This document shows, in pieces, positions 45,732 through 60,450 of a stretch of 64,000 nt of DNA. Source of the DNA: Oryzias latipes (lineage: Eukaryota > Chordata > Actinopteri > Beloniformes > Adrianichthyidae); contig NC_019865.2 in assembly GCF_002234675.1 (NCBI RefSeq), positions 30,469,945-30,533,944 on the forward strand, in the 5' to 3' direction. The position numbers and the translations under genes were made by a program. The notes under the pieces were generated by a model. That model was not told the DNA's origin. It searched no databases and worked only from the letters and a program-made list of their open reading frames with translations. The number at the start of each line of letters is the position of its first letter. Position 1 is the first letter of the stretch.

Positions 45732-46860
45732 GGGGTATTCCAGGAAGCATGTTTATACTACCCTGACTTTAACCCTGAACTCTGGCTGAAATCCGCCTGA
45801 ACTTGCTTACTCTGGCTATGTCGGTTCCAAAACACTGGATATGAGTTAGCGTAATTACGCTCGACTAGTTAACCCTGGGCACGGCATGTATATAAAGACA
45901 TTCTCAATGAATCGCCAATTTCACGAGTCACCATGGAAACGAGTGGAGAGAAAAAAAGAGCCCTTTACTTCAGCGAGACGGAGTTGGAGAGCTTGATGAC
46001 AGCTTACGAAGAATTCAAACATATAATAACAAGAAAAAGTAATACAGCTGCATCAGCAAGGGAGCGAATGGCTGCCTGGCATAAAATAACAGAGTGAACA
46101 CGTGAGTATGATCATTTAATCTTATTTACATTGTCATAGCGATGCAAACTGCTTATGGGGAGATGAGAAGCAGTTTACATATATATCTAAGACTAATGAA
46201 TGATTTGTGGTTCCTCTGTTATCAGCTGTAACACGTCCAAAAAGAGGAGGACCTTGACGCAAGTCAAAATGAAGCATAAAAACATTCTCCAACATGGTAA
46301 AATATTAATATCAAGATACCAATGCACAGAATTGTCATGAAATACAATATTCCATGTAATGTGGTTGTGTAGCCAACAGAAAAAAGGCTGAGGTCCGTCA
46401 AACAGGCGGGGGTCCCCCTCCACCTTCCCTCACCCCGGCTGAGGAGCTAGCACTGTCCCTCAATAAAGGGCGCCCTGTCGTGGATGGGATTCCAGGGGGC
46501 ACCTCATCAGACGTGGCAACAAACATAAGTGGCTTAGTTAAATGTAGGTATATCACATTAGTCATGACGAATTGATGATTTTACTGTACATCAGTGTTGA
46601 ATACATCAAATATACACTCACCATTTAACAAACACAATTAGAAAGCATTACTTTTATGTGTTATGCATTTCAATTGTATATTTTATTCAATATTACACCA
46701 TATGACGTCTAATGTATAGTGATTTTCCTTCATTAGGTGTTTCCTTATGAATATACATAGAGTATGTGACTGGTTTTATTGTATTGCAGAAGCCGATGGT
46801 CAGTACAGACTGATGGAGCCTCCTGCATCACCACAGTCTGTCATAATTGTAAGTGATTAA
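45731..46860 (+). pseudogene. PIF-Harbinger remnant with Myb/SANT-like gene
   Basis: After the end GGGGGTATTCCAGG, an ORF starts at 45933 (METSGEKKRALYFSETELES), in the style of the Myb/SANT-like DNA-binding proteins of Harbinger elements. It stops early (HKITE stop, 46095). A second stretch near 46377-46525 (NRKKAEVRQTGGGPPPPSLT, then ELALSLNKGRP) fits the next exon of the same family. The nuclease gene is not present here. In this superfamily the Myb-like protein carries the transposase to the nucleus and to the element ends. Confidence 0.6.
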
Positions 46861-46877
46861 TGTTGTTAGATCCTTAG

Positions 46878-47165
46878 TGTCATGATTTCACAAGGATGAG
46901 GAACCCATATGCTGCAACCCAGAAGGAAGACAGGTAAGTGGATGATGAGAAAGGATTTATTGTTTTCTCCAGATGTGAAGATGGCTGGTTTGAAAAGTGT
47001 CCAGATTAGATGTGGCTGTGGCGAGGTTGGAGGGTCTAACAACTGAAGTGAGGTCCATGCTGTTTGGCTGCGTGTGGCTTGAGTGTGTGTCAAAGCAATT
47101 GCTCTTGTTGCTGGACATATAATTATGCAGGCAGTCTCCACCCTGAGACTGCCGGAACACTCCTG
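46878..47165 (-). repeat. LTR-like fragment
   Basis: Begins TGTCATGATTTCAC on the + strand, then gctgcaacccagaaggaagacagg, which parallels the Gypsy-2 LTR end (gctggaacccggaaggatgacagg). The other edge is unclear. A perfect 8-bp hairpin gcagtctc/gagactgc lies at 47131-47152. Confidence 0.4.
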
Positions 47166-47289
47166 GCGGCCGTTAAGTAATAGCATAAATTAGCCGCATC
47201 ATTGCATAAGCTGCAGGCTCCAAATTTGGTGACAAAAGTAGTGGCTTCTAGTCCGGAAAAAAAGGTATATGTATATATATGCATATACA

Positions 47290-47862
47290 CAATGAGAAAG
47301 CAAGTACCTAAGATATACAGCCAAATGCCCATACCTGCAGCACTGTAACTGCCAAACAAAGGCTCCTAGCCCTGAGCAGCAGCACAAATAAACCAGCTGC
47401 TAAGAGATGGGACTCACCCCGAATGGCTAACGGAAGGGCGAACGATCCTGATCTAGAAGGATCCCTCAAAGGGTGCAGTCCCATCCAACTACCGGCCAAT
47501 AACCTGTCTGTACACAACATGGAAGCTCATGTAAGGCATCATTGCAACCAATATAAAAAGGCACATGGATCAATACATGAGTAACACACAGAAAGGGCAT
47601 TGGTAGAGACTCCAGAGGAGCCAAACACCAACTCCTGGTTGACAGAACAGTCGCTCAAGACTGCAGGTCACGACACACCAACCTGTGCACAGCGTGGATT
47701 GATTACAAGAAAGCCTATGACTCAATGCCACACACATGGATCACTGAATGCTTGAAGCTGTAGAACATCAACAGGACTCTAAGAGCCTTCATAGGAAATT
47801 CGATGAAGTTGTAGAAAACCACCCTTGAAGCCAATGGCAGGCCACTTGCACAAGTGTGCTGA
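47290..47862 (+). pseudogene. R4/Rex6-like LINE, copy C (fragment)
   Basis: Nucleotide match to copies A and B, e.g. acaatgagaaagcaagtacc (47290), ggatccctcaaagggtgcag (47459), gattacaagaaagcctatga (47700). It has an internal deletion and indels and is 5'-truncated directly after a TA-rich tract (47265-47289). The match ends at cacttgcacaagtg. Confidence 0.75.
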
Positions 47863-48141
47863 GCTTGTGGCAAAGGCTAAGACGACCAGGGGCCTCATTT
47901 ATAAAAATTTGCGTAGGATTTGCTTCAGAAGTGTCGTACGGATGAAACATAGGACGTGCGTACACACAAAAATATTTGGATTTATAAAACCGTGCGCGTG
48001 CACATCCTACGTATTTTTCCCTTAATAAATCACAACCAATTCTAAATGTAGCGCAGCTTTTGCGGCCTCATGACACGCCCATAGTTGCCCATAAATAGTC
48101 CGTGAAACACCCACAAGTTAATATTCATTGATTGCGAAATC

Positions 48142-48559
48142 ATGGCAAACACAGAGAGGAAATCAAAAAAACGTAACTTCACTTAATGTGAAGTAGAAGT
48201 TATCGATAGCGAGGTGGAAAAGAGGAGAAAAATGTTGTTTGGAGGGCACAATGTGGGCATTACTAATGCCAAAAAGGCACTTGAGTGGCAAACGGTGGCA
48301 GACGCCGTAAATGCTGTAGCCTCACAACCTCGGACCGTGGCCGAATTAAAAAAGAAATAATCAGACATCAAAGTCGAGGCAAAAAAACGTCTTGCGCTCC
48401 ATCGCCAGAGTGTGTCTGCCACGGGTGGGGGCAAGGGGACACCGGAGTTGACCCCTCTTGATGAGAGACTGGCGGCAATTATTGGGGAATCCCTATTAAG
48501 TGGAGTGGTGACTGAGGCGGAGGGGGACACCGACGCGCCAGATGCACCGGGTGACACAG
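48142..48559 (+). pseudogene. Harbinger Myb/SANT-like DNA-binding protein
   Basis: Starts MANTERKSKKRNFT, then an in-frame stop, then CEVEVIDSEVEKRRKMLFGG, ITNAKKALEWQTVADAVNAV and a second stop after AELKKK. The helix pattern and the position of aromatic residues fit the Myb/SANT-like domain of Harbinger accessory proteins. It ends at a GTAAG donor (48560). Two stops make it dead as read. Confidence 0.75.
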
Positions 48560-48607
48560 GTAAGAGAAATAATTAAAATGAATGCAGTCAAGTCACATGT
48601 ATGCAGG

Positions 48608-49674
48608 CTACACAAGTGACGCATCACTTCCAAGCGGATGGGGTTCAGGGTCGGGGCCAACACAGCAATTGGCGCCAGGGGGTAGAGGCACGTTTTTAAG
48701 CTGTGCCACATTGTGTAGCACAGCACATGCCAGCACGATTTGGCACACCTTTCCAGGCGTGTACAATAACCTCCCTCCAGTGCAGTCGAGGCAGCACCAT
48801 CTGCCCTTAAACAGGCCGATGGTGCGCTCCAATATAGCGCGAGCTCGGCTGTGGCACATGTTTTAGTGCCTTTCCTCTGCACTATGTGGGTTGAGGAAAG
48901 GCGTAAGCAGCCACTGTTTGAGCGGATATCCACTGTCCCCTGCAAGGATAGTGAAAGGGTTAAGACATTGAAGTACATTAAAATGTGAATGTCTATAATC
49001 AAACGTACCTAGAAGCCAGCCTTCACGTATAGCAACAGCTTCGAGTCTGCGTCCAACACTGCTGTGTCTTACAATAAATGAGTCATGGGTTGACCCAGGC
49101 CACCGAGCTACTACGTCAGTGAGCAACATGTCTGCATCACAAATAATTTGGACATTGATTGAATGAAAATGCTTTCTATTAATGAAAGTATTTTCATTAA
49201 TGTTCAATGCTCTTATGGCAACATGAGTGCAGTCAATAGCACCGATGACATTTGGGAAACCATACATAGCTGCAAAATGAGCTTTCTTGTTTGCCTGTTC
49301 ACCCGCCGTGTATGGAAACTTTATGGAATCATGGGACGAAGCTATTATGCCTTTTAACACGGCATTACCCGGCTAAGGGTCGGCTGAGATATTCCTGACC
49401 TGTCAGCCAATTCCCTCTGAAAAGTGCCAGTCGCCAGGAATCAAAGTGTTTTTGGTACTTGAAATGGGACTGGCATGGCGTGGTTCCTCCGAGTGCTCCT
49501 CTGTAACACCGGGCCCAAAAGCCTGCAGAGGTCCAATAGGACGGCTCGAGGAAGTCGGAACCGGCTCATAAGCCACTCGTCCTTGTTTGCCAGCAAGTCT
49601 TCTTGCTGTCTAAAGATGCGTTCTCTCCGAATTCTTCCATTTGCCACATCTTCTAAGAGCGCAAGATCAGCCAT
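48608..49674 (-). pseudogene. HARBI1-like DDE nuclease of the Harbinger
   Basis: From Met at 49674: a helix-turn-helix N-terminus (MADLALLEDVANGRIRRER), then the DDE core. First Asp in VIGAIDCTHVAI; second in WPGSTHDSFI; DSGYPLKQWLLTPF; Glu in SRARAILERTIG. An intron of about 65 bp (donor near 49011, acceptor CCTTGCAG near 48946) interrupts WLLG and DSGYP. Disabling changes: a stop near 49378 in the NISADP region and one after AEERH (about 48863). Confidence 0.82.
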
Positions 49675-49820
49675 TGTGCGTCATTACGCATTTTTGATGG
49701 GGCATTTTATTTCCATCCGTTTAATTACATCTGACAAGCTACAGATGTCGGTAATAATCGACGTGGAAATGGGAAATTGTTCAGCGCAAATGTAATTTCT
49801 TGTTGCTTTCTGAATGATTG

Positions 49821-52420
<2,600 letters not shown>

Positions 52421-53015
52421 ATTGCACCTATATCTGCTCCGCCAGACGGACACATTGACGAGAATATCAGTTTTGTACGTTATTTCGTTCTGTTAACTAT
52501 ATTATTTATGAGGATGAATTGCACAACATGCCAATATTGCAGAACATATTTCACTTTTCTTTTTGCAAATATGTGTTCCTTTGAATTTCTGTTGTAATTT
52601 TTGTTTGATTGTTTTTGTTTGTTTCGCTGCTGATCGATATAACGGGTGTTCGTGTAGGCTGTTAATTGTAAGACTTGCTTTTTGAAGTCTTCAAGTTATT
52701 TATGAGAGGCAGTATTGTCATTTTTACTTTCACGTGTTTCTTCCATCTGCCGACGGTGTCGCCGTTTCTCATTTCACCCGCTTTTGTGCGTGCGCCTGGG
52801 TCAGAGCTTGCGTGAAGGACCGCACATTTTCCCGTCAAATTTGCTTTTTATAAATGTCAATTATTGCGTAGAGAGTGGCGTACGCCTTCTTTTGTGCGTA
52901 CGCAATGTTTATAAATGAGGCCCCAGGTTAACTTTTGTGTTAGCAGATGGACAAGCTCATACGTCTGAAGGAAAGGTGAAACCCTGTAAAGTGAAGGTGA
53001 CAGTGGTGCCTCTAC

Positions 53016-56000
53016 CAGAGGCCTGGGAGCTTGAGAATCCTTCGCAATATCTTAGCTGTTCTTTGCACTGTGCTTTTCTGGACTGAGAGGTCTGAGGTCT
53101 TTCCAGGTATCTGTTGTAGCCAGCCTCCAGCTTGGGGGTTACTGCCCAGAGTGCTCCAATTACCACAGGCACCACTGTCACCTTCACTTTCTAGGCTTTC
53201 TCCAGTTTTCTCTGAGTCCCTGGTATTTCCCCAGTTTCTCATGTCCCTTCTTCCTGATGTTTCCATCGCTTGGCATTGCCACATCCACCACAACGGCTTT
53301 CCTCTATTCTTTATCCACCACTACAATGTCTGGTTGGTTCACCAATACCATCCTATCAGTCTGGATCTGGAAGTCCCACAAGATCTTTGCCCTCTCATTT
53401 TCTACTACCTTTGGAGGTGTTTCCCATTTTGACCTTAGGGTTTCCAGTTCATGTTCTGCTCACATGTTCATGTATATAATTCCAGCCACTTGATTGTAGC
53501 GCTCCATGTATGCTTTCCCTGCCAGCATCTTATACCCTGCAGTTATGTGCTGGATTGTTTCAGGCGCCTCTTTGCACAGCCTACACCTTTGGTCTTGTCT
53601 GGTGTGGTAGATCTGAGCCTCTATCGCAGTGTTTTTCAACCAGTGTGCCGCGGCACACTAGTGTGCCGTGGGAGATGGTCAAGTGTGCCGTTGAAAATTG
53701 CCCTCATTCACTGATCTCAAAACAATTACCATCTCCAGGAAATCAGCTCTTTTTTCATCCAAACAGGTCCTGATAAAACACTGAGTAGTTAGGAATATAA
53801 AAGATCATAAAATACTTTTTTCTTTGTGTTTATTTGATTCTATTAAAGACATTTTGATAAGAATGATGGTAACGCGATTTAGCTGCAGCTATAACTGTTT
53901 TCTGAAAAGTCCCGCAGCTTTTACTGTCTCCACGACTCCACCAATCATTCTTGAAGGCTTAATCACATGTCATCAGTCTGACCAATCAGAAGTGTTTGAA
54001 GTCTTCCCTTCCTTGTTTCAATTTAGCTCATAACTCTCTCAGTTCCAACAAAAACACCAGCTAAAGCTCGTCTTTTAGAAAAAAACATCTGCAACTTCCT
54101 GCTTTTTCTGCCACAATTATCACAAAAATGCAAGGTTAAAGTGTGCCGTGGCTCAAAAAGGTTGAAAAACACTGCTCTATCGCTCTGGTGCTCAGGGCTT
54201 GATCCTGAGCTGCCAGGATAAGTGCTTCGGTGCTGTCCTGTAGGCCAGCCCTTTCTAGCCATTGGTAGGACTTCTTCATATATCAGCCACTTCAGTTATG
54301 GTCCGGTGGTACATCCCATGCAGGGGTTTGTCCTCCCATGAGGATCTGTCCTCCAGCTTGAGACATTCACTGAGCACACTGTCAGTTGGGGCCTTGAGCT
54401 TGATGTACTCATGCATCTTGGATGTTTCATCCTGGATAGTGGCTTCTACGCTCACTAGTCCTCGGCCTCCTTCCTTGCGGCTAGCATACAGTCTCAGGGT
54501 GCTGGATTTGGGATGGAACCCTCCATGCATGGTGAGGAGCTTTCGTGTTTTAACATCCGTGGTCTGTATCTCTTCCTTTGGCCGTCTTATTATTCCTGCA
54601 GGGTATCTGATAACTGGCAGTGCGTAGCTGTTTATTGCCCGGGTCTTATTTTTGCCATTGAGCTGGCTTCTCAGGACTTGCCTTACTCGTTGGAGGTATT
54701 TAGCTGTTGCAGCTATACTTGTTGCCTGCTCGAGGTTGCCATTCGCCTGCAAAATTCCAAGGTACTTGTAACTGTCCTCGATGTCTGCTATTGTTCCTTC
54801 TGGGAGTGAGACCCCTCCTGTGTGGACTACCTTGCCTCTCTTTGTTACCATCCGGCTGCATTTCTCGAGCCCGAATGACATCCCAATATCAGTACTGTAG
54901 ATCCTGGGGGTGTGGATCAGGGAGTCAATGTCACGCTCGCTCTTAGCATATAGCTTGATGTCATCAATGTAGAGGAGGTGACTGATGTTGGCCCCATTTC
55001 TGAGTCGGTATCCATAGTCAGTCTTGTTGATTATTTGGCTGAGGGGTTCAGACCTATGCAAAACAGTAGTGGGGACAGAGCGTCACCTTGGTATATCCCA
55101 CATTTGATGGACACTTGTGCAAGTGGCTTCCAATTGGCTCCAAGGGTGGTTTTCCACAGCTTCATTGAGTTTCCTATGAAGGCTCTTAGAGTCCTGTTGA
55201 TGTTGTACAGCTCCAAGCATTCAGTGATCCATGTGTGTGGCATTGAGTCATAGGCCTTCTTGTAATCAATCCAGGCTGTGCACAGGTTGGTGTGTCGTGA
55301 CTTGCAGTCTTGAGCGACTGTTCTGTCAACCAGGAGTTGGTGTTTGGCCCCTCTGGAGTCTCTACCAATGCCCTTCTGTGTGTTGCTCATGAATTGATCC
55401 ATGTGCCTATTTATCTTGGTTGCAATGATGCCTTACATGAGCTTTTATGCTGTGGAGAGACAGGTTATTGGCCCTTCTGTTAGCCATTCGGGATGAGTCC
55501 CATCTCTTAGCAGCTGGTTCATTTGTGCTGCCAGGCACTCGTGGAGTGCGGTAAGCTTCTTTAGCCAGTAGGCATGTATCATGTCGGGGCCCGGTACTGT
55601 CCAGTTCTTCATAACTGAGACTCTTTCTTGGATTTCTGCCACTGTGATGGTTACTGGATTCTTTTCAGGGAGGTTGCTATGTTCTTTTCTCAGAGAGACC
55701 AGCCACTGGGCATTACTGTTATGTGCTGTCTCTTTCTCCCATATACTTTTCCAGTACTGTTCAGTTTCCAGCCTTGGTGGGTCTGCTCGGCTGTTTTGAC
55801 CCTGCCACTGAGCGTACACTTTTGCAGGTTGAGTTGCGAAGAGCCTGTTTATTCGTCTGGTTTCATTGTTTCTTCTGTACCTCTTTAGGCGGCTGCTCAA
55901 GGCTAAGAGCCTTTGTTTGGCAGTTTCCAGTGCTTCAAGTATAGGCATCTGGGTGTATCTCTTAGGTACTTGCTTTCTCATTGTACGTCTTTGAGTCTCT

Positions 56001-56590
56001 GTCAGCTTACTCACATCCTTCCGAGTTGCCTTGATTTTGGCCTCTAACCGTTGCTTCCATGGTGGGTATTGTTTTCTCCCATGGTTACTCTTATAGGCAA
56101 GCATCTCAAGGAGCACTGCTGAAGTGTAAACCAGTTCATTGGTTTCTGTGATTGTTGTGGTAGGAATTGCCCTCGATGCTTCATTCGCAGTTTCCAGTAG
56201 AAGTTCAGGCGGTACATCACTTAACCATTGTAGCTGGTGTCGGGGTTACCTAGTGTTCATTCTAGACATGATCTTGACTTTCAGGTCAGTTGCTGCCTCG
56301 CTCAGCGTATCTGTGGTTGTTGGGGCTGTGTACCCAATCTCAGGGTGGGAGTGTGGTGTAGCCTCCTCTCTAACCTGTTGTTCTGGCTCTCCCGTGGTAT
56401 TGCCATTGTATTGTAGCGCTTCAATTTCAAGTTGTGACAGGAGTTGCCGCTTGTTGATGTTCGAGCATAGGGGCTGTTTGGCAGTTAGCCTTGATTGTGG
56501 GTGTCGAAGCTTCCATTCATTCCACATTCTCTGCATGTATCCCCTCTGGGTGGGATTAGTTGAGTAATAGCATTCTAGCAGAACCTTGTT
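53016..56590 (-). pseudogene. R4/Rex6-like LINE ORF, copy A, broken
   Basis: Pieces in order: N-terminal region (56246-56590; [11 protein letters not shown], then [11 protein letters not shown]), a basic region (55445-56116), reverse transcriptase (55031-55402 with QGDALSPLLFCIGLNP; 54276-55061 with HLLYIDDIKLYAKSE), and the C-terminal endonuclease part (53012-53500). It ends with LKLPGLW and TAG near 53016. Stops and frame changes at 55442, 55030 and 54276 show it is dead. The reverse transcriptase box is YIDD. Confidence 0.8.
53627..54174 (-). mobile_element. Non-autonomous hAT element, copy 3
   Basis: Same family as 5141-6006 in the opposite orientation: CAGTGTTTTTCAACC and GGTTGAAAAACACTG, with a perfect 8-bp duplication ctctatcg (53619-53626 and 54175-54182). 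It splits the C-terminal part of LINE copy A. At 548 bp it is the shortest of the three. Confidence 0.92.
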
Positions 56591-56614
56591 CTCACATGTA
56601 GTCCATTTCCGTCT

Positions 56615-56905
<291 letters not shown>

Positions 56906-56996
56906 AGAGAGAGAAAATGTACATTGTACATGTACCATTTTTGGGTGTTTTTTCTTTTCAAAATCGCTGAATTTCCGCATTTGCCGTTCAGATACT

Positions 56997-57583
56997 AAGT
57001 GACGTGCAATGAGGCACCAGCCCGCTGAGCCTCACCTTGGATTGCGCAATACCTATGCAGTCAGACGGTACTGCTGTCTCTCTGTATGTCGGTTCAATCA
57101 CCTGTACTATATGAGCTGAGTTTACATAATTTAGCAGATGTATATGATGTACAGTGTTTATTTTTATAAATAACTGTATGTGAGAGGGACGTGTTTCTTG
57201 TGCTGAGCGGTAAACGCCGGCAAAAAAGCCGCTGGGTGAGGACAGACATTATCGTGCCTCATGTTAGGGGGCGCCGGTGAGCCCTGAGATTATGACACTA
57301 AAAAACAATAGAGTAAGTGATAGCAAGCGGCAAGTCATTTTCTTCAGAAGGAGCGGCGTATGGACTTTATTTACTAGTAAAGGTAAGATGATAATAACGT
57401 TTGTGCTTTTTTCTATGCTGCAGTTTGTATATGAAAAAAAAAACACGTTGAAATGATATTTTAAACAAAACACGTTAACTGTTGTCAATTAAACGGTGAA
57501 TAAGTTACTCAGTATGGTTCATGTTTGTAAATCTGACTGATGACGTCAGTGCCTCACCAGCCATTAACCTCACCGCACGTCAC

Positions 57584-57585
<2 letters not shown>
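56997..57585. mobile_element. Small hAT-like element
   Basis: The left end AGTGACGTGCAATGAGG pairs with the inverse of the right end, CAGTGACGTGCGGTGAGG. The subterminal CACCAGCC also appears at both ends. No clean duplication. It has short ORFs only. A related single end lies at 28383-28424. Confidence 0.55.
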
Positions 57586-57614
<29 letters not shown>

Positions 57615-57760
57615 ATACATATACACGCATATATGAGAGGGGGGTTCACATATATGTATACATACATATATATATATAGATAGTTAGATATACATATTAT
57701 GTGATATATATATATATATATATATACATATTATGTATATATAATAAAATGAAGGGACTA
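57584..57760. repeat. (TG)n and (TA)n microsatellites
   Basis: A TG run at 57584-57610, then degenerate TATACA and TA runs to about 57730. Confidence 0.85.
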
Positions 57761-57769
57761 ATGCTATAT

Positions 57770-58345
57770 CTTTACTAATATCAAAACCGTTCAAAGGAGA
57801 GGCAGATGTGCTTGGGGGTGACGTGGCAACAGGTGATCTTTTCTCTAACTCAATAGCTATAATGGGAAGATGCATAGCTTGTACCTCGAGCTCTTTGTGA
57901 TGGGTTTCCACTTCTTTAATATGGAGGGTCAAACAAAGGTCCTTGGTGGACATATGACGATGAGAATAAGAGCCCGCTTCATATTTCTGTCTGGCATGGA
58001 ACACACCAGCAACCTCTGCCGCCCTAGTCTCCACAGCATCACCTTCCTCGTCCTCAGCAACAGGTGACGCGGAAAACAGCCCCTCTCCAAAGGGCCTCGC
58101 ACAGCAGCTGCTTAATGTCAGCTTTCCGGATGCTGGAAGAGACTTCAAGGCCAAAGCTGTTAGCAATAAGAATCAAACGTGCTTTTGTATATGGGCTATT
58201 GTATATTTATGTAGTCTGTCCAGCGGCGGAGCCGCCAAAAAAATCCTCAAGAAAAACATCCATAATGTCCCCACACCACAAGAAAAAAACTGCCAACCAG
58301 AACTCACCAACGCAGAGCAGAGTAAAACCAATGGACGAGCCCCCA
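57770..58345 (-). pseudogene. LTR-retroelement 5' part: primer site and Gag N-terminus
   Basis: On the - strand from 58345: a 13-nt site TGGGGGCTCGTCC matching a tRNA-Pro primer-binding site, an ATG near 58269 (MDVFLEDFF), then a frame with KARLILIANSFGLEVSSSIR, a KEVETHHKELEVQAMHL coiled-coil-like stretch, and GFDISKDIALVPSF. The last motifs resemble the N-terminus of a fish retroelement Gag family that also has a SAP-like start and the DISKNI/LVPPF motif. The frame shifts at least twice and is cut off at the TA array. Confidence 0.55.
58333..58345 (-). promoter_or_regulatory. tRNA-Pro-type primer-binding site
   Basis: TGGGGGCTCGTCC on the - strand, 13 nt complementary to the 3' end of tRNA-Pro, then diverging. 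An LTR end (GCGTAACA, ending at 58351) lies five bases upstream. Confidence 0.6.
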
Positions 58346-58350
58346 ATTTA

Positions 58351-58610
58351 TGTTACGCCCCCAATCCCCTGTTTAGTGGCCCAAAGATGACGCAACACAA
58401 AATTAAGCCCCATCTTCCTCCAGTCTCAAAAGCCAGCACACTTAAAGCAGGTTAAGAGATTTTATTTTGATCGAACTATAAGAGCTAGAGTATTTACTTA
58501 GTAAAACAACATTAACCAAAGGAAGATAACTTACCTCCCTAACATAACAAAACAAGAGAAAACATGTTTCAAAATAATTGGCAGTCCACTCCTACAATTC
58601 TAAACTCCAT
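58351..58610 (-). repeat. Probable LTR remnant
   Basis: Sequence on the LTR side of the primer site (TGTTACGCCCCC on the + strand). The outer edge is not visible, and it appears to end near the Harbinger pseudogene. Confidence 0.35.
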
Positions 58611-58614
58611 AAAG

Positions 58615-60450
58615 CTACTTTTGGGAGAGATGGGAGATGTCAAATGAGTCCTGGGACGTGACACGGGCCTCAACCGCATTCCTCAGGGGTTCCCTGTAGG
58701 GCAGGGGTCGGGAACCTTTTTGGCCAAGAGAGCCATAAACGCCACATATTTTGAAATGTAATTTTGAAAGAGCCATACAATAATGTAGTGTCCCTTTCCC
58801 ACACTGAGGCACGGAGACTTAACCTCTTTTAAGGTTCTTTATTCCGATTACTGCAGACCGCGACAAACGCCGAACAATTAATTCAGCAACTCCTGAATCT
58901 CTCCCGCCGAGACGAGACGAGAGCGCGTCTCCCAACTTTATATTCCCCTGCTCCCGCTGCAGCCCTCCCCTTTCCCTTATTCGGCCCATAGCTGAACCCC
59001 ATTGGTCCAAACTACCTAACAACAGGCTGAGCGACAGAACTGAGAGCCAATCAGCTCTCTGCTTGATGCGGTCAATGAACTCCAGAACTTTTAACGCGGC
59101 CCAACAGCCATCCAACTCAGTCCGCGACAATATGTTTAAAACTAAAATACAAGTGAATGTGTGCATTTGATGTAATTTCAACCTTTTTAAAGTACAATAA
59201 GTCTGTGGATTCTTTTTAATACCATTGTTATGCTGTTTCTAATAAATGATGAGTATTTCTCGTGGTAGTTTTGCTGATGGTCTAGTCTGGTTGATACGTG
59301 GTGAGTTTCTGCTTCATGCAGGCGTTGAGACTTTAAACGTGATCTTAGGTTGGTCTGAATGTTCTGTAGATGTGACAAAGACTGCTCACATGCAGACGGG
59401 GAGCCAAACACACACTCACACGCTGCAGTGAGTGACAGGCAGTGGGTTTTACGTTTTTACAATCCCTGCGCGATTCACCTGCTGCCTGTCCCCACAACAC
59501 CTCAGCCCCACCCTCTGCTTTCTCCCTCACACATCCCGTCCCCGCAACTGCGCGCTCTTTCTCAGAGACGGGAGCACGCAGTTTTAGGCACGGCAATTCA
59601 CAGGTTTCCGGGTGGTACAAACTCTGTGAATTAATAGACAATTTTAAACTTATACTAGTGCTGGCGCAGATTTGTCTCTCTAAGCACCGCTACTACTGCG
59701 CGCCTCTGCCATCGCATCGCGCACGAGAAGGACTGGTCTAATGAAGAAAAAAAATTTGAATTAAAGATTTGTCTGCGAGCCACATGTGACCATCAAAAGA
59801 GCCATATATGGCTCGCGAGCCTTAGGTTCCCGACCCCTGCTGTAGGGTGTCAGCAGTGTGATGGGATTTGCAATGCAGGGATACCCACCATCACCCAAAA
59901 GGATGTATCCTTCAGGTGGGTATGTTTGATTTACATAAATTGGGCTGTTACGCAAAACCCGGGAATCATGGACTGATCCCGGATACCCAACAGAAATATC
60001 TAAAAATTTGGCATTCGAATCACATACAGCCTGCATTTGAATGGAAAAAAAAAGCTTCCTGTTAAAATAATCTGCGTTTTCTTTTGAGGCCTTGATTCTT
60101 ATGCGGCAGCCATCAATGCTCCCCAAGACCTTTTGGAAGGCAGCAGACCCAGCGAGCTGCTAAAAACCAGTGGCGACTAATGGCAGTTCATTCACAGTGG
60201 GAAGCTGGATGACCTTGTGCATCAGCTGGAGAATGCGGTCTGCCATCCTGTGGACAATGTCACTCACAGTGGACCATGGCTTGTCAAAGGCCCTGGCTTC
60301 CACACGGAAAGATGTGCCACACGCCTGCCAGTACAGGAACACCAGGACCTCAGTGTCCTGTGCCCCTCCTAGACTGTGAGGAACCCAAAGCTGCTCCACC
60401 AGATGCCCGATGGACCTGCGGGTAAACCAATAGTCCGGTCTTGTGTCGGA
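58615..60450 (-). pseudogene. HARBI1-like transposase, split by a hAT
   Basis: On the - strand: an acceptor TTTTCAG before 60450, then TRPDYWFTRRSIGHLVEQLW, a helix-turn-helix region (FDKPWSTVSDIVHRMAD), a stop at about 60162 after VATGF, then the DDE core: first Asp in LGSIDGCRIRI, second in YPGSVHDSRVLR, then LGDGGYPC. At NPITLLTPY the frame runs into the hAT (58702-59839) and resumes on the far side with REPLRNAVEARV. The catalytic Glu region is not reached before the stop at 58615. Confidence 0.75.
58702..59839. mobile_element. hAT element inserted in the HARBI1 pseudogene
   Basis: Ends CAGGGGTCGGGAACC and GGTTCCCGACCCCTG with a perfect 8-bp duplication ctgtaggg (58694-58701 and 59840-59847). 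The interior repeats 'agagccat' near both ends. No transposase seen. Confidence 0.92.

Larger units (their letters stand above)
52926..56600 (-). mobile_element. R4/Rex6-like LINE, copy A
   Basis: Reads on the - strand from the TA array (56600) to the 3' UTR beside the Harbinger. It shares its whole length with copy B. The zinc-finger and endonuclease C-terminus mark it as an R2/R4-type element with a restriction-enzyme-like endonuclease rather than an AP endonuclease. Interrupted by a hAT at 53627-54174. Confidence 0.8.
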
